From Bog-473 sp963843365 (lineage in GTDB: Bacteria > Actinomycetota > Acidimicrobiia > Acidimicrobiales > RAAP-2), in contig CAWJKG010000002.1 in assembly GCA_963843365.1 (NCBI GenBank), positions 1,333,311 through 1,397,310 of the forward strand: a DNA stretch of 64,000 nt. Reading direction: 5' to 3'. The notes beneath the pieces were generated by a model that saw only the letters and a list, made by a program, of their open reading frames with translations, was not told the origin of the DNA and made no database searches. A program made the translations under genes and the position numbers. Position 1 is the first letter of the stretch. Each line of letters starts with the position of its first letter. This document shows, piece after piece, positions 44,983 to 53,667 of this stretch.

Positions 44983-45893
44983 GGCCAGAGTCGGTCCCGG
45001 GTGGCCTTCGGCCAGCGCTCCGGGTCGAGCCCGTGGGTCCGCAGCAGGGCCAGCGTGATGCGGTCCAACCCGAATCCGAAACAGCACGAGTGGGCCACTT
45101 CGCCGTCGTCGGTGCGGATCCCGAAGGGCTCACCGAAGTGGTCGAGATGGCAGTTGGCCGAGGCGATGGCCGTGGGGTGCTCCACCGAGTTGACCGGGGT
45201 CACGATCTCGAACTTCAGCGTCTCCGACCTCTGGTTCTCGGCCAGAATGCGCCCGACCCTCCCGAAGAAGGGATCGTTCGCCACCACCGTCTCGACGGCG
45301 AGACCGAGCGAGTCGAGGATCTCGGCGCCCAGCTGCAGCCACCGGTCCCGGTGCGCGCTGGCCTGCGCCGCGCCGCCGACGTACACGAGGTCGTGCTGGC
45401 GGAACGACTGCATGCGGGCCGGGTCGAGGCTCGGCTCGCGCCGAAAGCACCAGCCCGAGACGTCGTACCGGCTCCCGCCCGCGGGCAGGGTGCCGGTCAA
45501 CGTCGGGTAGAGCGGGTGGCACACGGCGGGACACAGGCTGACGTCGGCCGCTTCGAGCAGATCCGTCCAGGGCCCACCCGCCTGCGCGACATCCATCAGC
45601 TTCTTGTGGTCCGCGTTGTCTCCCGTGAAGACCGAGACCGACCCGATCATGTCCGGAAACGAGGAGAGGTAGCCCGTCTCCTCCAGGACCGCGCGCGGCA
45701 TCACGGGTGGGAAGCGGTAGCTCGCCGTACCCTCCGACGCCGCGGTCGCATCCACCAGGCGCTCGATGCCTGCCACGATCTGCTCGTAGGCCGACGACCG
45801 CCCGTAGATGCCGTCGCTTCCGGTCGGTACGAGGACGCCCGCCGCGACGAGCTGCTCCCGGAACGTCGGTTCCTCGTGTACCGCTACGGCCAC
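44979..45893 (-). CDS. Aminoacyl:carrier-protein ligase (class II seryl-tRNA-synthetase-like)
   Basis: 304 residues. It is homologous to the catalytic core of atypical seryl-tRNA synthetases and lacks a tRNA-binding domain. Known relatives activate Gly or Ala with ATP and load it onto the phosphopantetheine of a dedicated carrier protein. Class II motif 2 is seen as SGWCFRREPSLDPARMQSFR and motif 3 as CCFGFGLDRITLALL. Candidate zinc ligands are a Cys in SLCPAVCHPLYP, the Glu in FRREPS and a Cys in the motif 3 region. The amino-acid specificity cannot be read. It lies between the acyl-CoA dehydrogenase (2-bp gap) and DUF1839 (overlap). Confidence 0.88.
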   Translation of the reverse strand: MAVAVHEEPTFREQLVAAGVLVPTGSDGIYGRSSAYEQIVAGIERLVDATAASEGTASYRFPPVMPRAVLEETGYLSSFPDMIGSVSVFTGDNADHKKLMDVAQAGGPWTDLLEAADVSLCPAVCHPLYPTLTGTLPAGGSRYDVSGWCFRREPSLDPARMQSFRQHDLVYVGGAAQASAHRDRWLQLGAEILDSLGLAVETVVANDPFFGRVGRILAENQRSETLKFEIVTPVNSVEHPTAIASANCHLDHFGEPFGIRTDDGEVAHSCCFGFGLDRITLALLRTHGLDPERWPKATRDRLWP

Positions 45894-45895
45894 AG

Positions 45896-47068
45896 CTACT
45901 CGTCCTTGTAGATCAACAACATCTGCGCCGTGTTGCCGTTGATCCGATCGTTGTTGACCATGACGGCCGCGCCGTGCGCGTCGCGCAGGATGCGCCCGAG
46001 GCTGTAGGGAGAGTCCTCGCGGTACCCGGCCATACCGCAGATGCCCATGGCCCGGTTGACGATGTCGACCACGAGCGTCGACGTGGAGACCTTCAGCGAG
46101 TTCATGGCGACGGCGAAACCCATGCTGCCGAGACTGTCGGCGTCGTCGCTCATGTCGTCGTAGCGGCGGGCCGTGCCGCGCACGAGCTCCTCCATCCGCT
46201 GGAGCTGGACGATCAGCTCGGCCAGTCGGAGGGCGGACGGCGGCGTGACACCGGGCTTCTTGCGCGCCTCGCTGCGCACGAAGCGGCGCGCCCGATCGGC
46301 GGCCGCGGTGGCCAACCCGAGCCAGACGGAGCTCCAGAGGATGTGGGACACCGGCAACATGGTCTGGCTCGAGATGTCGCTGTAGAGGTCGTCGAGGATG
46401 AGCTCAGGCTGTCCCTCCGCCACCAGCCGGTAGCCGAGGCTGCAGGTCCCACGGAAGCCGAGGGTGTCCCACCCGCTGATGGGTTCCAAGGTCAGCCCCG
46501 GGGCGCGGCAGAGCACCAGCACCTGATCGTTGGGCGGACTCTCGGGCGACCGGCGGGCAGTGGCGAGGATGCCGTCGGCGTGGGCGCCGTACGAGATGAC
46601 CGGGGCCATCTTCTCGAGGCGGATACCACCGGCGTCGGTGCGTTCCACCGTGCAGACGCTGGAGCGGACGTCGCCACCCACGCCCAGCTCGGTGGTCGCC
46701 GAGGCGAGCAGCAGCTGGCCGCCCACCACGTCGACCAGGTAGTCACGGAAGAAGGGCGTCCTGCCGTGGCGGACCAGGCTGGCCACCTGGATCTGATGCA
46801 TGGCGTAGACCATGGCCGTGGAAGCGCAGTGCTTCCCGAGCTCGAACACGACGTCGGCCACTTCCCCGACCGAGCACCCCAGTCCGCCGAGGTCGGTGGG
46901 GATCAGGACCGAGAGGAGCGACTCCGCACGCAGCGCGTCGATGGCCTCGGCGGGAAATCGGGCCGCACGGTCGACGTCGTCCGCCGCGGGCCCAGCGACC
47001 TCGACGCCGATGCGCGCGGCGCGGCCCGGCAGATCGGTCACGGGCGCATCGACCACTGTCAGGCCCAC
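45896..47068 (-). CDS. Acyl-CoA dehydrogenase-like flavoprotein of the aminoacyl-carrier-protein cluster
   Basis: 390 residues with the three-domain acyl-CoA dehydrogenase fold: helical N-domain (FPAEAIDALRAESLLSVLIP), beta domain (LLASATTELGVGGDVRSSV, EPISGWDTLGFRGTCS) and C-terminal four-helix domain (GICGMAGYREDSPYSLGRIL). Located 2 bp upstream of the ligase gene and 9 bp downstream of the carrier-protein gene, it may act on an acyl or aminoacyl group attached to the carrier, as flavin dehydrogenases do in prolyl-carrier pathways. FAD dependence is known of the family; the substrate is inferred. Confidence 0.85.
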   Translation of the reverse strand: MGLTVVDAPVTDLPGRAARIGVEVAGPAADDVDRAARFPAEAIDALRAESLLSVLIPTDLGGLGCSVGEVADVVFELGKHCASTAMVYAMHQIQVASLVRHGRTPFFRDYLVDVVGGQLLLASATTELGVGGDVRSSVCTVERTDAGGIRLEKMAPVISYGAHADGILATARRSPESPPNDQVLVLCRAPGLTLEPISGWDTLGFRGTCSLGYRLVAEGQPELILDDLYSDISSQTMLPVSHILWSSVWLGLATAAADRARRFVRSEARKKPGVTPPSALRLAELIVQLQRMEELVRGTARRYDDMSDDADSLGSMGFAVAMNSLKVSTSTLVVDIVNRAMGICGMAGYREDSPYSLGRILRDAHGAAVMVNNDRINGNTAQMLLIYKDE

Positions 47069-47077
47069 TTCTCGCTC

Positions 47078-47317
47078 CTACGCGTTGGTGAGCTCGCCGA
47101 GCGCCACCCGGATGGCGGCGACGGACTCGAAGGTGCTCTTCCGCAGCATCGCTTCGGGAAACTCAATGTCGAACTCGTCCTCGAGCGCCAGCATGACGTT
47201 GACGCTGGCGTGCGAGGTCATCCCCGCCTGGTACAGATCGTCGTTGTCGCTCAGCTTCTCCACCTCGACGGGCAGATGGCCGTGCTCGGCCAGAATGGTG
47301 CGGATCGTCTCGTCCAT
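47078..47317 (-). CDS. Acyl/aminoacyl carrier protein
   Basis: 79 residues. A four-helix carrier protein. The usual DSL attachment motif is changed: AGMTSHASVNVMLALEDEF aligns the phosphopantetheinyl Ser with S35, with Thr before and His after it. This variation fits the dedicated carriers of aminoacyl:carrier-protein ligases and differs from fatty-acid ACPs. The start overlaps the AcpS stop by one base (TGATG), so carrier and phosphopantetheinyl transferase are translationally coupled. Confidence 0.9.
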   Translation of the reverse strand: MDETIRTILAEHGHLPVEVEKLSDNDDLYQAGMTSHASVNVMLALEDEFDIEFPEAMLRKSTFESVAAIRVALGELTNA

Positions 47318-47775
47318 CAGTCGTCCTTTCCGGAATCATCCGGGACCATCGCCATCCCGGCTTGCGCGACAGGGTCCGCGGTCGCCTGGCAGAGCGCGAC
47401 GACGACCGCCGCGGCGACGTCGCCCTCGTGGGTCAGGCTGACCGCGAGTTCGGCGACACCCGCCTCTTCCGCCAGTGCGGCCGCGTGCCCGGTGAGTGCC
47501 ATGGTGCACCAACCCTCGGCGTGGCGACGCACCTCCATGGACCGCCAGTCGGGCTGATGACCCGATGGCCGGAGGACCTTGATCGTTGCCTCCTTGGCGG
47601 CAAAACGCGCGGCCAGGCTGGCGGCGCGCACGGCGGGGGCGCCCGTCGAGGACGCAATCTCGTGCTCCGTGTAGACGCGACGGAGGTACCGGGCGCCGAA
47701 CGTGTCGACGCTCTCCGCCACCTGCTTGACCGCTACGACATCCGCTCCCACGCGGATGGCCGTTCCCATGTTCAT
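47317..47775 (-). CDS. acpS: Holo-ACP synthase (4'-phosphopantetheinyl transferase)
   Basis: 152 residues from ATG 47775 with GGAGG 10 nt upstream; the long upstream frame is not coding. It transfers phosphopantetheine from CoA to the carrier serine. Mg2+ site motifs are RVGADVVAVKQV (Asp) and ARFAAKEATIKVL (Glu). It is the first gene of the operon acpS, carrier, acyl-CoA dehydrogenase, ligase, DUF1839, which suggests a dedicated AcpS for the unusual carrier. Confidence 0.88.
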   Translation of the reverse strand: MNMGTAIRVGADVVAVKQVAESVDTFGARYLRRVYTEHEIASSTGAPAVRAASLAARFAAKEATIKVLRPSGHQPDWRSMEVRRHAEGWCTMALTGHAAALAEEAGVAELAVSLTHEGDVAAAVVVALCQATADPVAQAGMAMVPDDSGKDD

Positions 47776-48055
47776 CGCTTCTGTTTCCTCCACAAGAGGT
47801 TCTACTTCCCGCTGCCGCCGTCGCAACGCGGGCAGCGCCGCCGTCCGTCTCCGCCGACCGGGGCTTTCCCCTGTGGGCAAGAACATACCGTCGTCGTCCG
47901 GCTCTGCCGGAGGCGGACGTCCACACGTGGAACGCCGATCCCCCAAAATCTACGCGCCGGCCTTTGCCCGCACCCCATATGTCGGCCGACCGGGGGGTCG
48001 GCTTTAACCCGAAATACGGTTCAGCCTGCAATCGGTGGTGTGCTGAAATGGCCAT
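47776..48055. promoter_or_regulatory. Divergent promoter region between the acpS operon and the GH2 gene
   Basis: 280 bp without a gene. It contains AT-richer stretches (around 47790-47815 and 48003-48022) that could hold promoters for both directions. One is TACGGT near 48013 reading rightward. No clear operator repeat was identified. Confidence 0.4.
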
Positions 48056-50557
48056 ATGGGACCGGCACCGGAGGGCGCGGCGTCTCCGGATCTCCTCGCC
48101 GGATCAGTGTGGGAATGCCGCTCGAATGCACCCGATGCCGGAGCCGATGCGGACGACGTCCAGCGCGACGAGCACGCATGGATACCGGCGACCGTGCCGG
48201 GCACCGCCGCCGGGGCTCTCCGCGCTCTCGGGCAGTGGCGTTGGGGCAACGACGACGAGGCCCTCCTCGACGGCAGCGAATGGTGGTTCCGGTGCCGGTT
48301 CGACGCTCCCGACGGCGGGGGGGACGGTCCCTGGCTGCTCCAGCTCGGGGGTCTGGCCACGGTGGCGGACGCGTGGCTCAACGGCGAACACGTCGTCCAC
48401 TCCGAGAACATGTGGCTGGAACACCAGGTGCGGCTCGACCGGCTGCAGGAGCACAACGTGCTGCTGCTGCGCTTTGCCGCCCTGACGCCCTTGCTGGCCC
48501 AGCGCCGACCTCGACCCCGGTGGCGGAGCCTGCTGCTGCGCTCCCAGAATCAGCGCTGGTTCCGCACGACACTCCTCGGACGTGTCCAGGGGTGGGCGCC
48601 GTCGGGCGCGCCGGTGGGGCCGTGGCGACCGGTCCGCTTGCAACGGGCCGGTGCCGGCGTCCGCGTCGCCACACGCCGCGTCCGGGCGCGCTGCGAAGGA
48701 CCGGACGGCGTGGTCGACCTTCAGCTGGGGCTGCAGGGGGTGCGCGCCGGGACGATGGTCGAGGTCCATGTCGGCGACGTCCATCAGAGCGTCACTGCCG
48801 TCGAGAAGGACGGAATCGGTGTCGTCGACGCCGCAGTGCGTATCCCGGACGTCGCACGCTGGTGGCCCCACACGCACGGTCCCCAAGCGCTGTACGCCAT
48901 GGGACTGACCGTCGACGGACTCGCGGTGGACCTGGGATCGGTGGGTTTCCGCACAGTGGAGGCCGACCGCAACGATGGCGCCTTCACCCTGTCCGTGAAC
49001 GGCGTGCCGCTCTTCTGCCGCGGCGCGCTGTGGGTGCCCCCCGACGTGGTGACCCTGAGCTGCTCGGAGGGCCAGCTCCGTCGCTCCCTGCAACTGGTGG
49101 TCGACGCCGGCATGAACATGATCCGCATCGGCGGCTACATGGCCTACGAGGACGCGCTGTTCTGGGACATCTGCGACGAGCTCGGGATCCTCGTCTGGCA
49201 GGACTGCATGCTGGCCGGTTTCGACCCTCCCGAGGAGCCGGACTTCGTGGAGAGCGTGCGCGCGGAGGTGGCGCACCAGCTCGAGCGGCTCCAAGGACGC
49301 CCGTCGTTGGCCGTCGTCTGCGGCAGCAGCGAGACGCACCAGCAGGCGGCGATGTTCGGCCTGCCGAGTGACCGCTGGCACAGCCCGCTGCTCGAAGAGA
49401 CGATCCCGGCCCTCGCCGAGGCCCTCGTGCCCGACGTGCCCTACGTCGTGTCATCGCCGACGGGTGGCGATCTGCCCTTCGAACCCGGTCAGGGGATCGC
49501 GCACTACTTCGGTGTCGGCGCCTACCTCCGTCCGGTCACCGACGCCAGGGCAGCGGGAGTGCGCTTCGCCGCCGAATGCCTCTCCTTCGGCAACGTGCCC
49601 GAGCAGGCCGAAGTGGAGCGGAGCTTCGGGGGGGCGTACCTGGCCGGCCACCATCCCACCTGGAAAGCCGGGGTGGCCCGCGACACCGGGACCTCGTGGG
49701 ACTTCGAGGATGTCCGCGACGACTACGTGCGCCGGGTGTTCGCGGTCGATCCGTTCCGCGTCCGCTACACGGACCCCGAGCATTACCTCGACTACGGCCG
49801 GGCCGTCGTTGCGTACCTCATGTCGACCGTCATGGCCGAGTGGCGCCAGGCCGGGTCCCGGTGTGCCGGCGCATTGATCCTCAGCTGGCAGGACATCTGC
49901 CCTGGTGCGGGGTGGGGACTGCTTGATTCCGAGGCCACGCCGAAGTCGGCCTGGTACGCGCTGCGGCGGGTGCTGGCGCCGGTGGCCGTCTCCCTGACCG
50001 ACGAGGGGCTGGCCGGTCTCCGGGTCAACGTGCACAACGACGGGCCGGCAGTACTCGAAGGGAAGCTGCGACTCGTGCTCTACAACCCCGGTGGAGCGCC
50101 GGTGGAGGAGGCCGAGCGCGCGATCGTGGTCGGCCCACGGTCGGAGCAGCACTGGAACGCCGCCACCCTGCTGGGGGGCTTCCGCGACCTGACCAACGCG
50201 TACCGCTTCGGGCCGCCGGCCTACGACGTCGTCCGGGTCACGCTGGAGACGACCGATGGGCTGCGCGAGGACTACCACCTTCCGAGCGGACAGGGGCGCG
50301 CGCGCGAACCCGACCTCGGACTGGAGGCGCACGCCGCTGCGGTCGGAGACGGCTGGGAGATCACGGTGCGCACGCGCCGGTTCGCGCAGTGGGTCGCCCT
50401 CGACGTTCCCGGCTGCGCACTCGGGGACTCCTGGTTCCACCTGGCGCCGGACGGAGAGCGGACCATTGCGCTGCGGTCCGACGGAGACGCCCCACCGACG
50501 GGACGCGTCCGGGCCCTCAACGGGCTGTACTCGAGTCCCATCGTCGTCTCGCCCTGA
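48056..50557 (+). CDS. Glycoside hydrolase family 2 (beta-mannosidase-like) enzyme
   Basis: 833 residues. Domain order fits GH2: N-terminal sugar-binding jelly roll (about 15-190), immunoglobulin-like domain, TIM barrel from about 315 (NGVPLFCRGALWVPPDVVTL; DAGMNMIRIGGYMAYED) and C-terminal beta domains. Candidate catalytic residues are the Glu in VVCGSSETHQQ (acid/base, CGNNE in typical beta-mannosidases) and the Glu in RFAAECLSFGN (nucleophile). Both motifs are altered from the consensus, so activity or specificity may differ. There is no signal peptide, so it is probably cytosolic. The start lacks a clear Shine-Dalgarno. Confidence 0.82.
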   Translation: MGPAPEGAASPDLLAGSVWECRSNAPDAGADADDVQRDEHAWIPATVPGTAAGALRALGQWRWGNDDEALLDGSEWWFRCRFDAPDGGGDGPWLLQLGGLATVADAWLNGEHVVHSENMWLEHQVRLDRLQEHNVLLLRFAALTPLLAQRRPRPRWRSLLLRSQNQRWFRTTLLGRVQGWAPSGAPVGPWRPVRLQRAGAGVRVATRRVRARCEGPDGVVDLQLGLQGVRAGTMVEVHVGDVHQSVTAVEKDGIGVVDAAVRIPDVARWWPHTHGPQALYAMGLTVDGLAVDLGSVGFRTVEADRNDGAFTLSVNGVPLFCRGALWVPPDVVTLSCSEGQLRRSLQLVVDAGMNMIRIGGYMAYEDALFWDICDELGILVWQDCMLAGFDPPEEPDFVESVRAEVAHQLERLQGRPSLAVVCGSSETHQQAAMFGLPSDRWHSPLLEETIPALAEALVPDVPYVVSSPTGGDLPFEPGQGIAHYFGVGAYLRPVTDARAAGVRFAAECLSFGNVPEQAEVERSFGGAYLAGHHPTWKAGVARDTGTSWDFEDVRDDYVRRVFAVDPFRVRYTDPEHYLDYGRAVVAYLMSTVMAEWRQAGSRCAGALILSWQDICPGAGWGLLDSEATPKSAWYALRRVLAPVAVSLTDEGLAGLRVNVHNDGPAVLEGKLRLVLYNPGGAPVEEAERAIVVGPRSEQHWNAATLLGGFRDLTNAYRFGPPAYDVVRVTLETTDGLREDYHLPSGQGRAREPDLGLEAHAAAVGDGWEITVRTRRFAQWVALDVPGCALGDSWFHLAPDGERTIALRSDGDAPPTGRVRALNGLYSSPIVVSP

Positions 50558-50587
50558 CGGCCGGGCGCGGCGCCGGACGACGCGCGA

Positions 50588-51907
50588 TCACGTCGCCGGC
50601 TGGGCTACCGCCTCGTCATAGGCAAGGGTGATGGTCGCATCGATCTGGTCGCGCGCCGCGGCCAGGTCGGCGACATTCTCCACCGATCCGAAGACCGCGC
50701 AGACGTTCGAGCGGCCGCCGACCGCCCAGTCGAGCGCGTCACCCTGCCGCTGATTGCGCACAACGCTGGTCACGTGCGGCAACGCAGCCACATCCTCCAG
50801 TCCCTCGACTCCACGCAGCCTGGTCGCCGACATCGGCGTCTGCACCCACGCGAAGTAGCCGACGCGCGTCCAGCTCCCCTCGACGACCCGCGCCACGGAC
50901 GGATCGGCCGCCATGTCCTCACCCAACGCGAGCCGGAAGACCAGGGGCAGGATGGACGGTCCCCCGGCGAGCTCCATGAGAACGTCCACGTTGCCGCCGA
51001 GACGGCCGTTGACCTCGACGACGCGGGGCCCGTCGGGTGTCAGCTTCAGATCGACATTGGCGATGCCATCGGTGATCCCGAGCGCGCGGAGAGCGGCCTC
51101 CGCCGTGGCATAGAGCTCCCCTGCTGTCGCAGCATCGACATGACTGGGCAGGAAGCAGCCACGGCTGCGGAACGGTGGCGCATGGCTGAACTTTCCCGTG
51201 GTGGCGAGATGCCAGACCCGGCCCCGCTGCGCCAGGAGCTCGACCGCGATGTCGTCGGCGAAGGCCCCGTCGGACTCTCGCCCCTCGAGATATCCCTCGA
51301 CCACGAGACCGCCCTCGAGGGCGCCGAACTCCCTCACGAGCTGGAGCAGCTCCCCGCTGTCCTCGGCCCGCGCCGTGGCCACGCTGCTGGTGCCACGGCG
51401 CGGCTTCACGACGACCGGATAGACGACCCGTTCGCCCAGTGCGGCCAGCGCACGCTCGAAGCCGTCCCGGTCGGGACCCGGGAACGGCGCTTCCCACACG
51501 GGCGGACCGGGCAGGCCCGCCTCGCGCAGGGCGAGCCGCTGCAGGTACTTGTCGGCCAGACGTTCCGCGGTCGCCGGCGAGTGGTAGGTGAGAGAGAGGC
51601 GTGCCGCCAGGGCCGCAGTCAGGGGCATCCGCGCCTCCGCGAACGTCAGAATGCCCGCGGGCGCGTGCGGCGCCACGGCCTCCGCGATGGCCGCGTCATC
51701 CAACCCCGTCATGTCGATCACGTCGCCCAGCCGACGCAGGAGTCGCAACAGGGGCGCCATGACCGGGTCGCTGCCGTCGACCACCCAGACGCACCGGCAG
51801 ATCCCACTGGCCGCTTCGGCGAGCACCATGGGCGTGATGGACGCGGCGTCGTACACCACAACGACGCGGGGCAACGTCCCGACCTCCACCGCACCGGCCT
51901 GCGTCAC
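50588..51907 (-). CDS. ATP-grasp ligase
   Basis: 439 residues from GTG 51907; the in-frame sequence upstream is the shadow of the hydrolase gene. The N-terminal domain starts LPRVVVVYDAASITPMVLAE. The ATP-grasp core is shown by YPVVVKPRRGTSSVATARAE, VVEGYLEGRESDGAFADDIA and PRVVEVNGRLGGNVDVLME (Mg2+-binding Glu and Asn). Such enzymes join a carboxylate to an amine or thiol through an acylphosphate. It is co-directional with the tandem alpha/beta hydrolase upstream. A peptide-bond or amide-forming role is inferred from the family. Confidence 0.85.
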   Translation of the reverse strand: MTQAGAVEVGTLPRVVVVYDAASITPMVLAEAASGICRCVWVVDGSDPVMAPLLRLLRRLGDVIDMTGLDDAAIAEAVAPHAPAGILTFAEARMPLTAALAARLSLTYHSPATAERLADKYLQRLALREAGLPGPPVWEAPFPGPDRDGFERALAALGERVVYPVVVKPRRGTSSVATARAEDSGELLQLVREFGALEGGLVVEGYLEGRESDGAFADDIAVELLAQRGRVWHLATTGKFSHAPPFRSRGCFLPSHVDAATAGELYATAEAALRALGITDGIANVDLKLTPDGPRVVEVNGRLGGNVDVLMELAGGPSILPLVFRLALGEDMAADPSVARVVEGSWTRVGYFAWVQTPMSATRLRGVEGLEDVAALPHVTSVVRNQRQGDALDWAVGGRSNVCAVFGSVENVADLAAARDQIDATITLAYDEAVAQPAT

Positions 51908-51971
51908 GTCGCCCGTCCCACTTTCGTCACTGGCGCTCCCGCAAGAAGCTAGCAACCAGCGCGGCCGCCCC

Positions 51972-53651
51972 TCACGCAACGACGGGCCACAACGCGTCCA
52001 ACCACGAGCGCAGCGCGCCGACCATCGATCCGCGCTCCCAGTGCCGGTGCATGGGATGGTCGATCCCCGCCACTGTGACCGAATCGATCCGCCCGCTCCC
52101 GAGCGCCCGCCGCCAGGCCCGTCCGGTCCGGTCCTGCAGGTACTCCAGACCGTCGTCGCCCTCGGCGAACACCGCCAGCACCCGCGTCCGCCGCCCGACC
52201 AAGTCGTCCAACCAACGGGCGGCGGGCGGGCGGCGGCCCAGCGCGTCGAACGCGTCGAACAATCCGAGCGATCCGAGCCGCTTGTTGCGCCGGATCTCAG
52301 GCCCACGACGGACCCGGGTCTCGGCCACGATGTCCGCCTCCACGGGGTCGCCCGGCTGCCAGTAGAGCTGCGGGTTGATGGCGATCACGCCGTCGAGGTC
52401 GACCCGCAGGGCGGCGCGCAGGCCGACCCAGGCGCCGGCGCACAGCCCCGCCACGACGATCCGTTCGTGCCCCCGCCCGCGGAGCGCGTCCACCACCTCG
52501 CCCACCTCACTGACGCCGTGTTGGTCGTACGGTCGCCCGGGAGCGTGGCCGCGGTCGGGGCTCTCACCCCAGCCGGAGAAGTCCACCCGCAACGAGGCGA
52601 ACCCCGAGAGGGCCAGCTCCCGCGCGTACTCCACCCAGGCCCGACCGGGGCCCACGTGGTGCTCGGAGCCCGAGTTCAGCCAGACCACCGTGCCACGCGG
52701 GGGCCCGGAGGGCCGGCTCAGCACGCCGACAAGGCCCTGTGACCCGAGCTCGACCACCTCCTCCTCGACGGGCCGCTCCCCCCAGTGGACGGTCGCCGCC
52801 GTGCGGCGCGGCGGCGCGCCCTCCGCCCGGGGATCGACCGCCGCCGGCCCGATCCACCGACAGATGTCGTCCACCAGGGCGTCAGGGACGGCGGCGTACT
52901 CGGTAGGGCGGTCGAGCACGAGCTCGGTCCCGGCGCGGACGATGTGGTCCGCTTCCACGTCGAGGGCGCGGAGCCGATCGAGGAGCGGCGTGCTGGCCGG
53001 TTTGTCGTCGCGGTCCACGACGAGCACCCGCGCCGCGGGACGTTCGGCGATCGTGGCCAGGTTGATGGCGTTCACATCGGCCAAGGTCTCCGCGGAGAAG
53101 ACCGATCCCGCCTGCACGACCGCTCCCGCACGTGCGGGGGAAACGAGCTCGTCCGGGACCTGCAGGCCCAGGAGCTGGAGTTCGCTCACGTAGCGTCGCC
53201 CTCGGACCACCGGCGCCCAGGCGACGACGGCATCGGCACCCGCCGACGCACCACGCAGCAGGGCGAACGTTCCCCCGAGGCGCAGCCCGATGAGGACGAT
53301 CCTCCCCACCCCCCACCCACGCAACGCAGCAGTGGCGTGATCGATCCCGTGCTGCCACGCCTGCACCCGGGAGGGATCCCACTGATCGCCGTCCGAATCC
53401 CCCGTGCCGTCGTAGTCGAATCGAAGGACCCGATGCCCGTTGCCGGCCAGGCGCTCGGCCAAGCTGCGCAATGTCCGGTGCGCGCTCCAGTACTCGTATC
53501 CGAGCGGGGGGGCGATCACCACGCCTGCGTCCGACCACCCCTCGGCGGGGGCGGTGACCCAGGACATGAGGGGCCGCTCGGGAGGCCCGATCCACTGCCC
53601 GATGGTCGCAACCGGGTGGCGCGTCCCGGCCGTGTCGCTGCGGTCGGTCAT
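51972..53651 (-). CDS. Tandem alpha/beta-hydrolase protein with degenerate nucleophile elbows
   Basis: 559 residues holding two alpha/beta-hydrolase domains (about 25-275 and 290-555). The first has PPLGYEYWSAHRTLRSLAER, FDYDGTGDSDGD and an elbow GLRLGG in which the nucleophile position is Arg. The second has VWLNSGSEHHVGPGRAW, VDFSGWGESPDRG and an elbow GLCAGA with Cys. The first domain therefore cannot be a normal serine hydrolase; the second could be a Cys-type hydrolase or acyltransferase. Late His residues (GIDHPMHRHWE) could serve as the catalytic base. It probably forms an operon with the ATP-grasp gene. Confidence 0.8.
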   Translation of the reverse strand: MTDRSDTAGTRHPVATIGQWIGPPERPLMSWVTAPAEGWSDAGVVIAPPLGYEYWSAHRTLRSLAERLAGNGHRVLRFDYDGTGDSDGDQWDPSRVQAWQHGIDHATAALRGWGVGRIVLIGLRLGGTFALLRGASAGADAVVAWAPVVRGRRYVSELQLLGLQVPDELVSPARAGAVVQAGSVFSAETLADVNAINLATIAERPAARVLVVDRDDKPASTPLLDRLRALDVEADHIVRAGTELVLDRPTEYAAVPDALVDDICRWIGPAAVDPRAEGAPPRRTAATVHWGERPVEEEVVELGSQGLVGVLSRPSGPPRGTVVWLNSGSEHHVGPGRAWVEYARELALSGFASLRVDFSGWGESPDRGHAPGRPYDQHGVSEVGEVVDALRGRGHERIVVAGLCAGAWVGLRAALRVDLDGVIAINPQLYWQPGDPVEADIVAETRVRRGPEIRRNKRLGSLGLFDAFDALGRRPPAARWLDDLVGRRTRVLAVFAEGDDGLEYLQDRTGRAWRRALGSGRIDSVTVAGIDHPMHRHWERGSMVGALRSWLDALWPVVA

Positions 53652-53667
53652 ACCGGGGCTCGGACGA

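Noticed and set aside
48040..48070. CATATG-containing palindrome at the GH2 start as a regulator site
   Set aside because: The symmetric part is only a few bases and no second copy is found in the divergent promoter region.
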